In this document: in pieces, positions 43,736-52,400 of the stretch
Layout: each line of letters begins with the position of its first letter
How positions within the stretch are numbered: position 1 is the first letter of the stretch
Assembly (NCBI RefSeq): GCF_005405925.1
Contig: NZ_BJHV01000001.1
Coordinates: 8,990,001 to 9,054,000 of the forward strand
DNA length: 64,000 nt
Origin: Streptomyces antimycoticus
GTDB taxonomy: Bacteria > Actinomycetota > Actinomycetes > Streptomycetales > Streptomycetaceae
Direction of reading: 5' to 3'
Notes under the pieces: model-generated
Databases searched by the model: none
Told to the model about the DNA's origin: nothing
Seen by the model: only the letters and a program-made list of their open reading frames with translations
Position numbers and translations under genes: made by a program

Positions 43736-44593
43736 TCAGCGGGCCAGTTCGAGAGCGGGGATCTCCTGATGCAGGGGCAACCGCGCCCCGCAGACGGTCG
43801 CCTGGGCCTGTGCCGCGACCCTGCGCCGGTCGTCGACGTCCCGCATCGGCCGCAGCGCACGGTGCACGGCCACCCGCACGGTGAGCCCGTCGGCGCGCAG
43901 CACCCGGCGCAGCGAGCCGCCGAAGTCGTCCTCGCCGACGAAGGCCGCCACCGTGGTCGGGGCGCCGTGCTGGACGTACTCCAGCGTCACCGGACGCACC
44001 GGCGCGCCCGCGTCCAGCGCGGCCTGGAAGGTGGCCCGCCGGAAGCCGCCGCCCGTGCCCGAACACCAGGTGATGCCCTGGGGAAAGGCCATCACCGACT
44101 GGCCGTCACGCATCCGGGCGGCCATCTCCCGTACGGTGTCGGGGAGTTCGCGTAGCGAACCGCGGTCGATGTACAGCGTGCCCGCGCGGGTGGCCAGCGA
44201 GCCGATCAGCGGCCAGCCCGCGATCTCCCGCTTGGCCAGCATCACCACGGGCTCCACCGCGAGCAGCGCGAGGATGTCCAGCCAGGAGATGTGATTCGCC
44301 ACGACGAGCGTGCCGGTGCCGCCGGGCGCGCTGAGCGTGCTGTCGCCCGTCACCTCCAGCCGGATGCCGAGGGAGTCCAGCAGCGTCGCCGCCCGCGCCC
44401 GCAGCGTCTCGGGCTCGGCGATCCGCCGACCGGACAGCATCGCGCCCATCACCGCCCGGACGAAGACCGCGGCCCGCCGGGCGCCCCGGGTGGCCGGGAC
44501 GCGGTCGGCGGCGTGGGAGACACAGCCGGGAGTGCACGGGGACCAGCCCGCCCAGGCGTGCTCGGGCAGACTCATCGCGGCCGTGTCGGTCAC
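43736..44593 (-). CDS. olsA: 1-acyl-glycerol-3-phosphate-type acyltransferase (ornithine lipid O-acyltransferase)
   Basis: A 285-residue PlsC-family acyltransferase with the catalytic NHISWLD (NHx4D box) near residue 100, the acceptor motif region LYIDRGS near 140 and FPQG (usually FPEG) near 170. The GTG start overlaps the OlsB stop by 4 bases. In this pairing it should add the second fatty acid to lyso-ornithine lipid, giving a phosphorus-free membrane lipid. PlsC duties in phospholipid synthesis are an alternative. Confidence 0.85.
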   Translation of the reverse strand: MTDTAAMSLPEHAWAGWSPCTPGCVSHAADRVPATRGARRAAVFVRAVMGAMLSGRRIAEPETLRARAATLLDSLGIRLEVTGDSTLSAPGGTGTLVVANHISWLDILALLAVEPVVMLAKREIAGWPLIGSLATRAGTLYIDRGSLRELPDTVREMAARMRDGQSVMAFPQGITWCSGTGGGFRRATFQAALDAGAPVRPVTLEYVQHGAPTTVAAFVGEDDFGGSLRRVLRADGLTVRVAVHRALRPMRDVDDRRRVAAQAQATVCGARLPLHQEIPALELAR

Positions 44594-45348
44594 CGGGATT
44601 CACCGAGGAAGTAGCGGCGGTAGCGGTCGTTCATCCGCTCGGTGTCCAGCAGTACGAAGAAGTCGGCGTCGTTGAAGGCCCGGTCGTGCTGCGGGGAGCC
44701 GCACATCCAGGCGCCGACCCGCAGATAGCCGCGGAGCAGCGGCGGCAGGTCCGCGTAGCTGGGCTCGCCGTCCAGCGGCCGCGAGGGTATCCACGGGTCG
44801 AGCGGGTGGACCCGCATCTCGGCCGGGGCGGCGTGCTTGGTGGTGCCGAGCAGCCAGGCGTTGGCGGCCGCCCCCTCGCCCTCGGCCAGTGGAACCGAGG
44901 CACAGCCCGCGAGATAGCGATGGCCGGACAGCAGCACATAGCGGGCCAGGCCGGCCCACATGAGGTTGATGACCGCGCCCGTGCGGTGGTCGGCGTGGAC
45001 ACAGGCCCGGCCGGTCTCGACCATGGACGAGCGGACCTCGGTCGGAAGACCGCGCAGATCGAACTCGGTGTCCGAGTAGAGCCGCCCGCTGCGTCCGGGA
45101 GGAAGCAGCCGGTAGGTGCCGACCACGGTGCCCGTCGCCGTGTCCGTGACGATCAGGTGGTCCATGACCTCGTCGAACTCGTCCACGTCGCGGCCGTCGA
45201 CCGCGGCGTCCAGCCGGCCGCCCCTCTCCTCGCCGAACACCTGGTAGCGCAGCCGCTGCGCGGCGTGGATCTGCTCCTGGGTGTGGGCGATCGAGGTGAC
45301 GTACGAGCTGGTGGGCGCCGTCGTCGAGGACGTCGTGAGCACGGACAT
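44590..45348 (-). CDS. olsB: Ornithine N-acyltransferase OlsB-like (GNAT superfamily)
   Basis: A 252-residue GNAT-fold protein of the OlsB group, which transfers a 3-hydroxyacyl chain from acyl-carrier protein to ornithine. Visible are LRYQVFGEERGGRLD near residue 35, DHLIVTDTATGTVVGTYRLL, ETGRACVHADHRTGAVINLMW and the C-terminal PLLRGYLRVGAWMCG. The ATG has GGAGAACAGGA upstream. It is coupled to olsA. Ornithine lipids replace phospholipids under phosphate limitation in many bacteria. Confidence 0.85.
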   Translation of the reverse strand: MSVLTTSSTTAPTSSYVTSIAHTQEQIHAAQRLRYQVFGEERGGRLDAAVDGRDVDEFDEVMDHLIVTDTATGTVVGTYRLLPPGRSGRLYSDTEFDLRGLPTEVRSSMVETGRACVHADHRTGAVINLMWAGLARYVLLSGHRYLAGCASVPLAEGEGAAANAWLLGTTKHAAPAEMRVHPLDPWIPSRPLDGEPSYADLPPLLRGYLRVGAWMCGSPQHDRAFNDADFFVLLDTERMNDRYRRYFLGESR

Positions 45349-45552
45349 TCCTGTTCTCCGTTCAAGGGAAGTCAGGAGCGGTGGGGACTGGGGAAGAGCG
45401 GAAGAAACGCCTCACTCGCCGTGCGGTGCGCCGAGGCGGCGCGCACTGCAGGCGTTCACCAGTCTTGCCGTGGCGACGTACGTCACAGTGTCCGTGTGGT
45501 GATTCGGCGACTGCCAGTCGATGACGAACACATGCCGCTGGTCGGCCCGTGG

Positions 45553-46233
45553 TTACGGAGCGGTAGCGCCGGTGCCGCCGTTGTCATCGGTGCCAGAAGC
45601 GGTCCGGTGCGCGAAGCCCAGTGAGTGGGCGGCGGTGGCGGGGGTGGGCTGGGACCAGTAGTCGCTGACGGCCTGGGCCGAGGACAGGGAACGAGTTTCG
45701 GCCAGATCCAGATAGAGGACGCCGTCGAGATGGTCGGTCTCGTGCTGGACGATCCGCGCGGGCCAGCCGGTGAACTCCTCGTCCAGCTCGCGCCCCGTCT
45801 CGTCCTGCCCGCGCAGCCGGATCCGGTCCGGGCGGCTGACCACGGCCTGCCAGCCGGGGATGCTCAGGCACCCCTCGAAGAACGCCGCCCGGCCGTCGCC
45901 GACCGGTTCGTAGGCGGGATTGACCAGCACCCGGTACGGCTGCGGCACCCGGCCGCGCACCTCCCGCACCTCGTCCGCCACCTCCGCCGGGTCCTCGATC
46001 ACCGCGAGCCGCAGCGGCACACCGATCTGCGGGGCGGCGAGCCCCACCCCGGGCGCGGAGTGCATCGTCTCCCGCATCGCCGCCAGCAGCCGGTCCAGCT
46101 GGTCCGCGGCCAGCTGGCCCTCGTACGGCAGGGCCGGCTGCCGGAGGACGGGGACGCCCGCGGAGATGATCGGCAGCGGGCGGGTCCCGGAGAGCAGTTC
46201 GTCGACGAGCTCGGACACGGTGGTGGTCGGCAT
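45553..46233 (-). CDS. def: Peptide deformylase
   Basis: A 226-residue metallo-enzyme that removes the formyl group from new proteins. All three motifs are intact: GVGLAAPQIG near residue 70, EGCLSIPG near 125 and QHETDHLDG near 170 (HExxH zinc site). The length and C-terminal tail match the larger actinobacterial form. ATG 46233 is the conventional start (PTTTVSELVDELL) though it lacks a good ribosome binding site. It is probably one of several def paralogues. Confidence 0.93.
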   Translation of the reverse strand: MPTTTVSELVDELLSGTRPLPIISAGVPVLRQPALPYEGQLAADQLDRLLAAMRETMHSAPGVGLAAPQIGVPLRLAVIEDPAEVADEVREVRGRVPQPYRVLVNPAYEPVGDGRAAFFEGCLSIPGWQAVVSRPDRIRLRGQDETGRELDEEFTGWPARIVQHETDHLDGVLYLDLAETRSLSSAQAVSDYWSQPTPATAAHSLGFAHRTASGTDDNGGTGATAP

Positions 46234-46559
46234 GGGGACAGCCTGACAGACGATCACCGGGGGCGTGGCCGGTGCTCAAGCGGCGGGTGCTCACCCCCGG
46301 GTGCTCACCATCGGACAAAAGGTGAACAGGGCACCGATGGGGTCCGTAGACGCCGATGAGCCGCCGGGAACATCCCACGCCCCCGCGGCTCGGCCGAGTC
46401 CTCCCGGCTCGGTCGCTGCCGCCCCGCGGCGCTCCCCCCGTTGTGCACGGCGGGGCGGCAGCCCTTCCCGCCACCCTCGCCCGTTGTGTCGTTTTCGTCG
46501 TACGTGCGCGGGTACCCGCTCGCCGCACGGGCCCCGGAGGAGGGGCGGAGGGAGGGCGG
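46234..46559. other. Intergenic gap between def and a small conserved gene
   Basis: 326 bases with no convincing gene. GGTGCTCA occurs three times (46271, 46286 and 46300). A rightward frame from 46356 joins the downstream gene but has no ribosome binding site until 46560. Confidence 0.4.
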
Positions 46560-46898
46560 ATGACCAGCCATGACGACCTGCCGCTCGCGGATTACGACCA
46601 TCTGCCGCTCGGCGCCCTGCGGCACCGCATCCGCGCCCTCACCGAGGAGCGGCTGCGGAAGCTGCTGGAGTACGAGCGCTCCCACGCCGACCGCCTTCCG
46701 GTCGTCGAGGTGGTCACGGCGCGCATGCGCCAGCTGGAGGGCGGCGCCACCCCCTCGCCCGGTGAGCCGGGCGCCGAGCCGCTCCCCGAGCGGCCCGATC
46801 CGCCGCGCGGCGGATCGTCGGTGACACCGCAGACGGCGGCCGAGCCGAGCCCGCCGCCGCGCCACGGCCACCCCGGCCACCCGGGGCAGGCGGAGTGA
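46560..46898 (+). CDS. Small conserved hypothetical protein (112 aa)
   Basis: An acidic helical N-terminal half (LPLADYDHLPLGALRHRIRALTEERLRKLLEYE, quoted in parts as DYDHLPLG, HRIRALTEE, LLEYERSHA-RLPVVEV) and a Pro/Gly-rich tail. The pattern with DYDHLPLG is typical of a small conserved actinobacterial family of unknown function. The ATG at 46560 directly follows GGGAGGGCGG, which decided the start. Confidence 0.7.
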   Translation: MTSHDDLPLADYDHLPLGALRHRIRALTEERLRKLLEYERSHADRLPVVEVVTARMRQLEGGATPSPGEPGAEPLPERPDPPRGGSSVTPQTAAEPSPPPRHGHPGHPGQAE

Positions 46899-46937
46899 AC
46901 CGCCCGCACAGCCCCTCGGAACCCAGGGGCGCTCTCG

Positions 46938-47372
46938 CTAGCCCCGCTCGGCCCGTGCCTCCGGCAGCAGCTCCCGGATGTCGCTCGGCAGCACGCCGTA
47001 GAGCTTCTCCATCAGCTCCGGGTCCACGGCCGAGTCCAGTACCTCGAAGAAGGCGGCCGCCTCGCGCAGCGCCTCCTCCTCGGTGTGTTCGGTGCGCCAG
47101 GCGACCCGGCCCGCGAAACCGGTGAGGTCGAACCGCTCGCCGTGGTCCCGCCGGTGCGCCCGCTCCTCGGGCGTGCCCTCGTGCGCGGCGGCGACCCGGC
47201 GCAGGGGCTCGCCCGCCTCCTGCGGCAGCTGTGCCGCCATATGGTCCGCCAGCCCGCCCGGGATGCGCTCGGCGAGGGTCTCGAGCGTCGCCCGTATCGC
47301 CCGCTCGGCCGACTGCCGGTCGGGGAGCTGGGCCCGGGCCTGGACCAGGCCCGTCAGTTCTTCGTAGCGCAT
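46938..47372 (-). CDS. DUF2267 protein
   Basis: A 144-residue protein made of a DUF2267 helical domain, with ELTGLVQARAQLPDRQSAERAIRATLETLAERI at the start and AAAFFEVLDSAVDPELMEKLYGVLP-D in the second half (given here only as landmarks: AERAIRATLETLAERI and LLPEARAERG). The ATG has GAGGAGCG upstream. It is convergent with the preceding small gene. The function is unknown; such proteins often accompany stress genes. Confidence 0.8.
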   Translation of the reverse strand: MRYEELTGLVQARAQLPDRQSAERAIRATLETLAERIPGGLADHMAAQLPQEAGEPLRRVAAAHEGTPEERAHRRDHGERFDLTGFAGRVAWRTEHTEEEALREAAAFFEVLDSAVDPELMEKLYGVLPSDIRELLPEARAERG

Positions 47373-47431
47373 GGTCGGCGCTCCTCGTGGTCGGATGCCC
47401 GGTGCTGTGCCGAGTGCCCCGTGCGGTTCGC

Positions 47432-47965
47432 TCAAACCGTCGCCGGGCGCCCGGTCTCCTCGGTGTCCTCCCGCGCGGCGAGCAGCGGCCCGAGCACCCG
47501 GGTGCCGGGTCCGGTGCGCCCGCCGGGGCCCGGGAGCTGGGTGGTGTTGCCGACCGTCAGGGGCTCCTGGCAGTGGGCGCACGCGGACACCGGCGTGGTG
47601 TCCTGTCCGCAGCCGAGATGGCGGATCCGGGCCGGCGGCCCGGCGGGACCCGCGTACCAGCGGTCGCCCCACTCCATCAGGGCGAGCAGCACCGGATAGA
47701 GCTCCTTGCCCTTCGGGGCGGCGCGATAGTGCTCACGCGGCGGACGCTCCTGGTATCGCTCCCGGACCAGCACCCCCTCCTCGACCAGCCGGGACAGCCG
47801 GGCGGCCAGGACCTTCCGCGATATGCCCAGGTCATGGGCGAGATCGTCGAAGCGGGTGACCCCGGTGAGCACATCCCGCATGATCAGCGCCGTCCAGGCG
47901 TCGCCGAACAGATCGGTGGCGCGGGCGATCGAGCAGGCCACATCGGCGAGCGGAGTACGGGTCAT
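47432..47965 (-). CDS. HxlR-family transcriptional regulator
   Basis: A 177-residue winged-helix regulator of the HxlR/MarR-like type: IARATDLFGDAWTALIMRDV near residue 13, LGISRKVLAARLSRLVEEGV near 45 and LLALMEWGDRWY near 95. The tail has a Cys pair (CAHC) that may be zinc-binding or redox-sensitive. It is divergent from a methyltransferase gene, with two palindromes between them. Confidence 0.85.
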   Translation of the reverse strand: MTRTPLADVACSIARATDLFGDAWTALIMRDVLTGVTRFDDLAHDLGISRKVLAARLSRLVEEGVLVRERYQERPPREHYRAAPKGKELYPVLLALMEWGDRWYAGPAGPPARIRHLGCGQDTTPVSACAHCQEPLTVGNTTQLPGPGGRTGPGTRVLGPLLAAREDTEETGRPATV

Positions 47966-47981
47966 GACACAACCCTAGCCG

Positions 47982-48025
47982 AGTTCCCTGAGGGAACTTA
48001 AGGATGTTAGGTTTCCTCGGGGAAC
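47982..48025. promoter_or_regulatory. Paired palindromes between HxlR and methyltransferase genes
   Basis: AGTTCCC-TGA-GGGAACT (47982-47998, exact) and GTTTCCTCGGGGAAC (48011-48025, one mismatch) have centres 28 bases apart, in the divergent gap and 17 bases from the HxlR start. They are probably HxlR operators controlling both genes. Confidence 0.65.
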
Positions 48026-48097
48026 CGGGCGAGCCCGTCCGGCCCACCCCAGGCACCGGTGAATCCGCGAATCCGCGCACCCGTGAGGGAGAAGACG

Positions 48098-48868
48098 ATG
48101 GCCGCCGCCCCGCACATCGAACTGGACTCACGGTCGCCCGAGGCCGTCGACGGCCGACAGATCCGGGCCGTCACCTTCCAGGACAGCCGCCTGGAGTACG
48201 TCCGCACCACGCTCAAGAGCGCGGACCTGTCCGCGCCCGGAAGCCGCGCCGTGGTCGTGGGCAGTGGCCGCGGGCTGCTGGCCCGCGGGCTGGCCGGTCT
48301 CGGCTTCGACGTCGTCGCCGTCGACCCCTCCGCCACCGCGACCGATATGGCACGCGAGGCGGGCGAGGGCGAGCACCCCGGAATCGAGTACCGCACCGCG
48401 CCCGCCGAGCAACTCGGCCTCGCCGACGGCGCGTTCGACCTCGCCTACTACGCGGACACCTTCGAGATCACCTCGGAGCTGGACCGGGTGCTGGCGGAGG
48501 CCGCCCGGGTGCTGCGGCCCGGCGGTGTGCTGATCTACGACACCGTGAACCGCACCTTTCTCTCCCGGCTGATCTACCTCGGCGCCTTCCAGCGTGTCCC
48601 GATGACCCGGATCATGCCGGCCGGCCGCTACACGGCGGCGCGGCTGCGCACCCCCGCCGAACTGACCGCCGCCCTGGACCGGCAGGGGCTGCGCAACGAG
48701 GACATCTGCGACTTCAAGCCCAAGGACCCGCGCAGCCTGGTCAAGGCCACCATGGCGCGCCGCAAGGGGCGGATCAGCGATGAGCAGATCCCGCCGATCG
48801 TCGACTTCGTCCTGGCCCCGGACGCCCGGCCGCTGGTCACCTACCTCGGCTACGCCCGCAAGGGCTGA
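48098..48868 (+). CDS. Class I SAM-dependent methyltransferase (UbiG-like)
   Basis: A 256-residue methyltransferase. SAM motif I is VVGSGRGLLARGLAG near residue 55 with the acidic ribose ligand in AVDPS. Motif II/III regions are LADGAFDLAYYAD and VLRPGGVLIYDTVNRT. The latter, with FLSRLIYLGA, resembles UbiG O-methyltransferases. ATG 48098 follows GAGGGAG. It is divergent from HxlR, which probably responds to a compound this enzyme modifies. Confidence 0.85.
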   Translation: MAAAPHIELDSRSPEAVDGRQIRAVTFQDSRLEYVRTTLKSADLSAPGSRAVVVGSGRGLLARGLAGLGFDVVAVDPSATATDMAREAGEGEHPGIEYRTAPAEQLGLADGAFDLAYYADTFEITSELDRVLAEAARVLRPGGVLIYDTVNRTFLSRLIYLGAFQRVPMTRIMPAGRYTAARLRTPAELTAALDRQGLRNEDICDFKPKDPRSLVKATMARRKGRISDEQIPPIVDFVLAPDARPLVTYLGYARKG

Positions 48869-48918
48869 CCGGCGAGCCCGGCACTCCACCCGGGTGGCAT
48901 GGGCGCACACTGGTCGCT

Positions 48919-49467
48919 GTGACGCGTAAGCGCAGCGCCGGACTCCTGCTGTACCGCGGTGCGGGCCCGGCCGTCGAGGTGCTGCTCGCCCATATGGGAG
49001 GCCCGTTCTGGGCCGCCAAGGACGCGGGCGCCTGGACCGTGCCCAAGGGGGAGTACGACGAGGACGAGACCCCGGAGGCCGCCGCGCGCCGGGAGTTCGA
49101 GGAGGAACTCGGCGTACCCCCGCCCGGCGGCGAGCCGATTCCGCTCGGCTCCGTGACGCAGACCGGGGGCAAGGAGGTCACCGTCTGGGCGCTCGCGGGC
49201 GATCTTGACCCGGCGCGGATCACACCCGGCACGTTCACGATGGAGTGGCCGAAGGGGTCCGGCCGGATGCGGGAGTTCCCCGAGATCGACCGGGTCGCCT
49301 GGTTCGGCCCGGACGAGGCCCGCCGGAAGATCGTGACGAAGCAGCGGGTCTTCCTGGACCGGCTCGAGGAACTGCTCCAGGGGACGGACGGCGCGGGGGC
49401 CGGGCACCGGACGGAAGGCGCGGGCCCGGGGGACCGGACGGATGGCGCGGGCCCCGGGGGCGCGTGA
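48919..49467 (+). CDS. Nudix hydrolase
   Basis: A 182-residue protein with a complete Nudix box (GEYDEDE-TPEAAAR-REFEEELGV) near residues 45-67, binding magnesium for nucleoside-diphosphate-type hydrolysis. The last 30 residues are Gly/Ala/Thr/Asp repeats (TDGAGAG, TEGAGPG, TDGAGPG). The GTG start follows a spacing without a strong ribosome binding site. The substrate cannot be predicted. Confidence 0.85.
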   Translation: MTRKRSAGLLLYRGAGPAVEVLLAHMGGPFWAAKDAGAWTVPKGEYDEDETPEAAARREFEEELGVPPPGGEPIPLGSVTQTGGKEVTVWALAGDLDPARITPGTFTMEWPKGSGRMREFPEIDRVAWFGPDEARRKIVTKQRVFLDRLEELLQGTDGAGAGHRTEGAGPGDRTDGAGPGGA

Positions 49468-49495
49468 CCGGGGCCCGCGGCCGTCCGCCCTCAGG

Positions 49496-52400
49496 TCACT
49501 CCGTTCCTCCCGTTCCGCAGCGCACCGTGGCCGCTCCCCAGTCGGCGTGGTCATGTGCGTTGCCGTCGCCGCCGTCGGTGACCCGCAGCCGGAGCCGCTG
49601 CGCGCCCTCGACGTCGGCCTTCACCGGTACGGCCGCGTCCGGGCCGCGCACCGTCTCACCGCGGTACACCCGCTCGCCGTCGGCGTAGACCTCGAAGACG
49701 ACGCTGCCGTCGGCCCCCACCTCGTCGTCCACGCCCGCCTCGGCCGTGAAGGACGAGCAGTTGCCGCCCAGGAAGACCTCGACCGTCGCATCGGCGTGCG
49801 TGCCCAGGCCGCGCTCGTAGGTCGTACCGCCGACGGTCAGGGTCTTGCCGTCGCCGGGGGCGGACTCGCCGTTGCTGTGGTCACGTTCGACCGGGCCCCA
49901 GCCGTTGTCCGCGGTGAGGAAGTCGAGCGTGGACACCGCCACGTCGCCGCGCGGCGGGGGAGGCGTGCCGTCGATCTCGGCCGACGCCGAGCCGCTCACC
50001 CGCGCGCCGCCGGCCGAGGTCGCGCGGACGTCGGCGACGGCGGGCCGCAGGCCGTCCGGGGTGCCCTCGCCGCGGGTGATCTCGGTCCGTACGGTCGCGG
50101 TCCGGCCCGCCGCGAGGTCGCCGAGGTCGAGGGTGCCGGGCTCGGCGGTCCACCCCTCGGCCAGGCCGAAGGCCGCCGTGACGTCGCGCAACGGGGTGTC
50201 GCACGGGTTGGTGACGGTCAGCTCGGCCGAGGTGGTCCCGCCCGCCGCCACCGTGGTGTCGGCGGCGGTGAGCTTGGCCTCGGGGGCGCAGACCACCGGG
50301 CCGTGCGGGGTGCCGGTGCGGGCCTCGGTGCCGGTCAGCGGGCGCAGCCGCAGGGTGTAGGCGTACTCCTTGGCGGGCCGCACCTGGTACTGGGGCAGGA
50401 CGGTGTGGAACGTCTCGCTCACACCGCTGACCGCGTGGTCCAGGTGCAGGGTGTTGCCTCCCGGGTCCTTGCGGAGGGCGAACGGATAGGCGGCGCGGTC
50501 GATCCCGGTGTAGGGGGTCACCCCGGCCGAGAAGTCCCCCGACACCAGCAGCCCGCCGCTGCCGTCGGACAGCGAGGCCCAGCGGACGTCCTCGTGGTTC
50601 CCGTAGTCCTGCGGTTTGGTGTATCCGGCGAACTGCTCGTCCACGTCCGTGGAGTACACCCCCACGGGGGCGCCGTCCTCGCGGTCGGTGTAGTTCTCCT
50701 GCGGCCCGCGCCCGTACCAGGTGAACCGGTCGTAGCGGTCGGGCAGCCGGAGCGAGAGCCCGATGCGGGGCAGATAGGGCACCGTGCGCGCCGCGCCCCG
50801 GGCCTCGACGCGGTGATCGAGGCGCAGCTCCCCGGTGCCGCTGACGGTGTACCGCAGGGTCTGGGCGAACGAGGAGTCCTTCACGCCGGGCGCCGCGGCG
50901 GAGGAGGGCACGGTGACGACGACCTCGCCGTCCCGCTCGTCCACCGTGACCTTGCCCGGCTCGGTGCGCAGCCGGTCCAGGCCCGCCTCGCGCCAGGGCC
51001 CCTCCTCGGAGCCGATCTCATTGCTGAGCGGGGCACGCCAGGCGTCCAGCTCGGGGCCGGAGCCGAGCAGCTCCCGCCCGCCGGACTTCATGGAGACCAG
51101 CTCACCACTGGCCCGGTCGAAGCCGTACGAGAAGCCGTCGCCGCTGACGGTGAGGCGGCCGCCGGACGTGGTGGCCTTGACCTTCCCCGGCGCCCGCGCC
51201 GGTACCGTGCCCGCCAGTTGCCGGCCGCCGATGTCGAACTGCTCGACCGCCACCCGGTCTCCCGCCTTCGCCCAGGCCGTGTCCGTGGCCCGTACCGCCT
51301 CCACGGTCAACTGCCGGTCGGCGTCCTGGGGATTGGCGGGCGGCTTCGGCAGTTGGAGGGTGGTCCGCTGACCGGCGGCCAGGTCGAGCGTGCGGCTGCC
51401 CTGGGCCAGGGTGCGGGCGCCCTCGGTGATACGCCAGCGCAGCCGGAGGTCGTCGGTGCCGGTGAAGGACCGCTCGTTGCGCACCTCGATCCGCCCCGCA
51501 CGGGCCTGGTCGCCCGAGATACGGATCGGGGCGTGGACCGCCGCCATGGCGCGGGCCTCGGGCTGGACGGTGCGGTCGGAGGAGACCACCCCGTCGACCC
51601 CGCCGGTCCCGGCGCCATAGGACAGGAACTCACCCTTCCGGTCGAGCCGGTCGAAGTCGAGCGCGAGCACCGCGTCCGCGCTGGGGTCGGTGGCGAGCTG
51701 ATCGGCGCTCAGCGCCTTGTGGTAGACGCGGACCTGGTCGACGGTGCCATGGGCCATCCGGGTGCGGATGTTCTCCTGCTCGGTCTCCGGGTTGCGGCCG
51801 ATGTTCACCGGCTGCGCGGAGGAGCCGACTGCCCCGGTCCAGTCGGCCGACGCGGTCTGCTTCCCGTCGATGAGCAGCCGGAGCGTCCGGCCGTCGAAGG
51901 TGCCCGAGACGCGATGCCATGAGCCGTACCAGCCGTCGGGGACATCGGCCGCGACCGTGTGCCAGTCGCCGTCCCCGTAGACGAAGAACTCCAGGGTGTC
52001 CTTGTCGCGCATCTTCAGCGCATAGCTGTGGTCACCCTTGGCGATCACGGTGAAGGAGCCGGTCCAGTCGGCGGGTTTCACCCAGGCGTCCAGGGTGAGC
52101 GCGTCCGAGACCGCGTCCAGCTTCGGGTCGCGGTAGACCTCCACGAAGTCGTCCAGCCCGGACAGCTCCAGCGCCTTGCCCCGGTGGCCCGCCACCAGGT
52201 CGGGCTTCCCGGAGACGTAGGACAGGATGTCGTTGCCGGAGGTGTCGGGGGTGGTCAGCAGGGGCTGGGTGATGTTCTGCTCCGCCCAGTCCCATATGTA
52301 GCCGCCTTGGACCTGGGGATACTTCCGTACGACAGCCCAGAACTCGCGGAAGTTGCCGAGCGAGTTGCCCATGGCGTGGGCGTACTCACCCATGATGATG

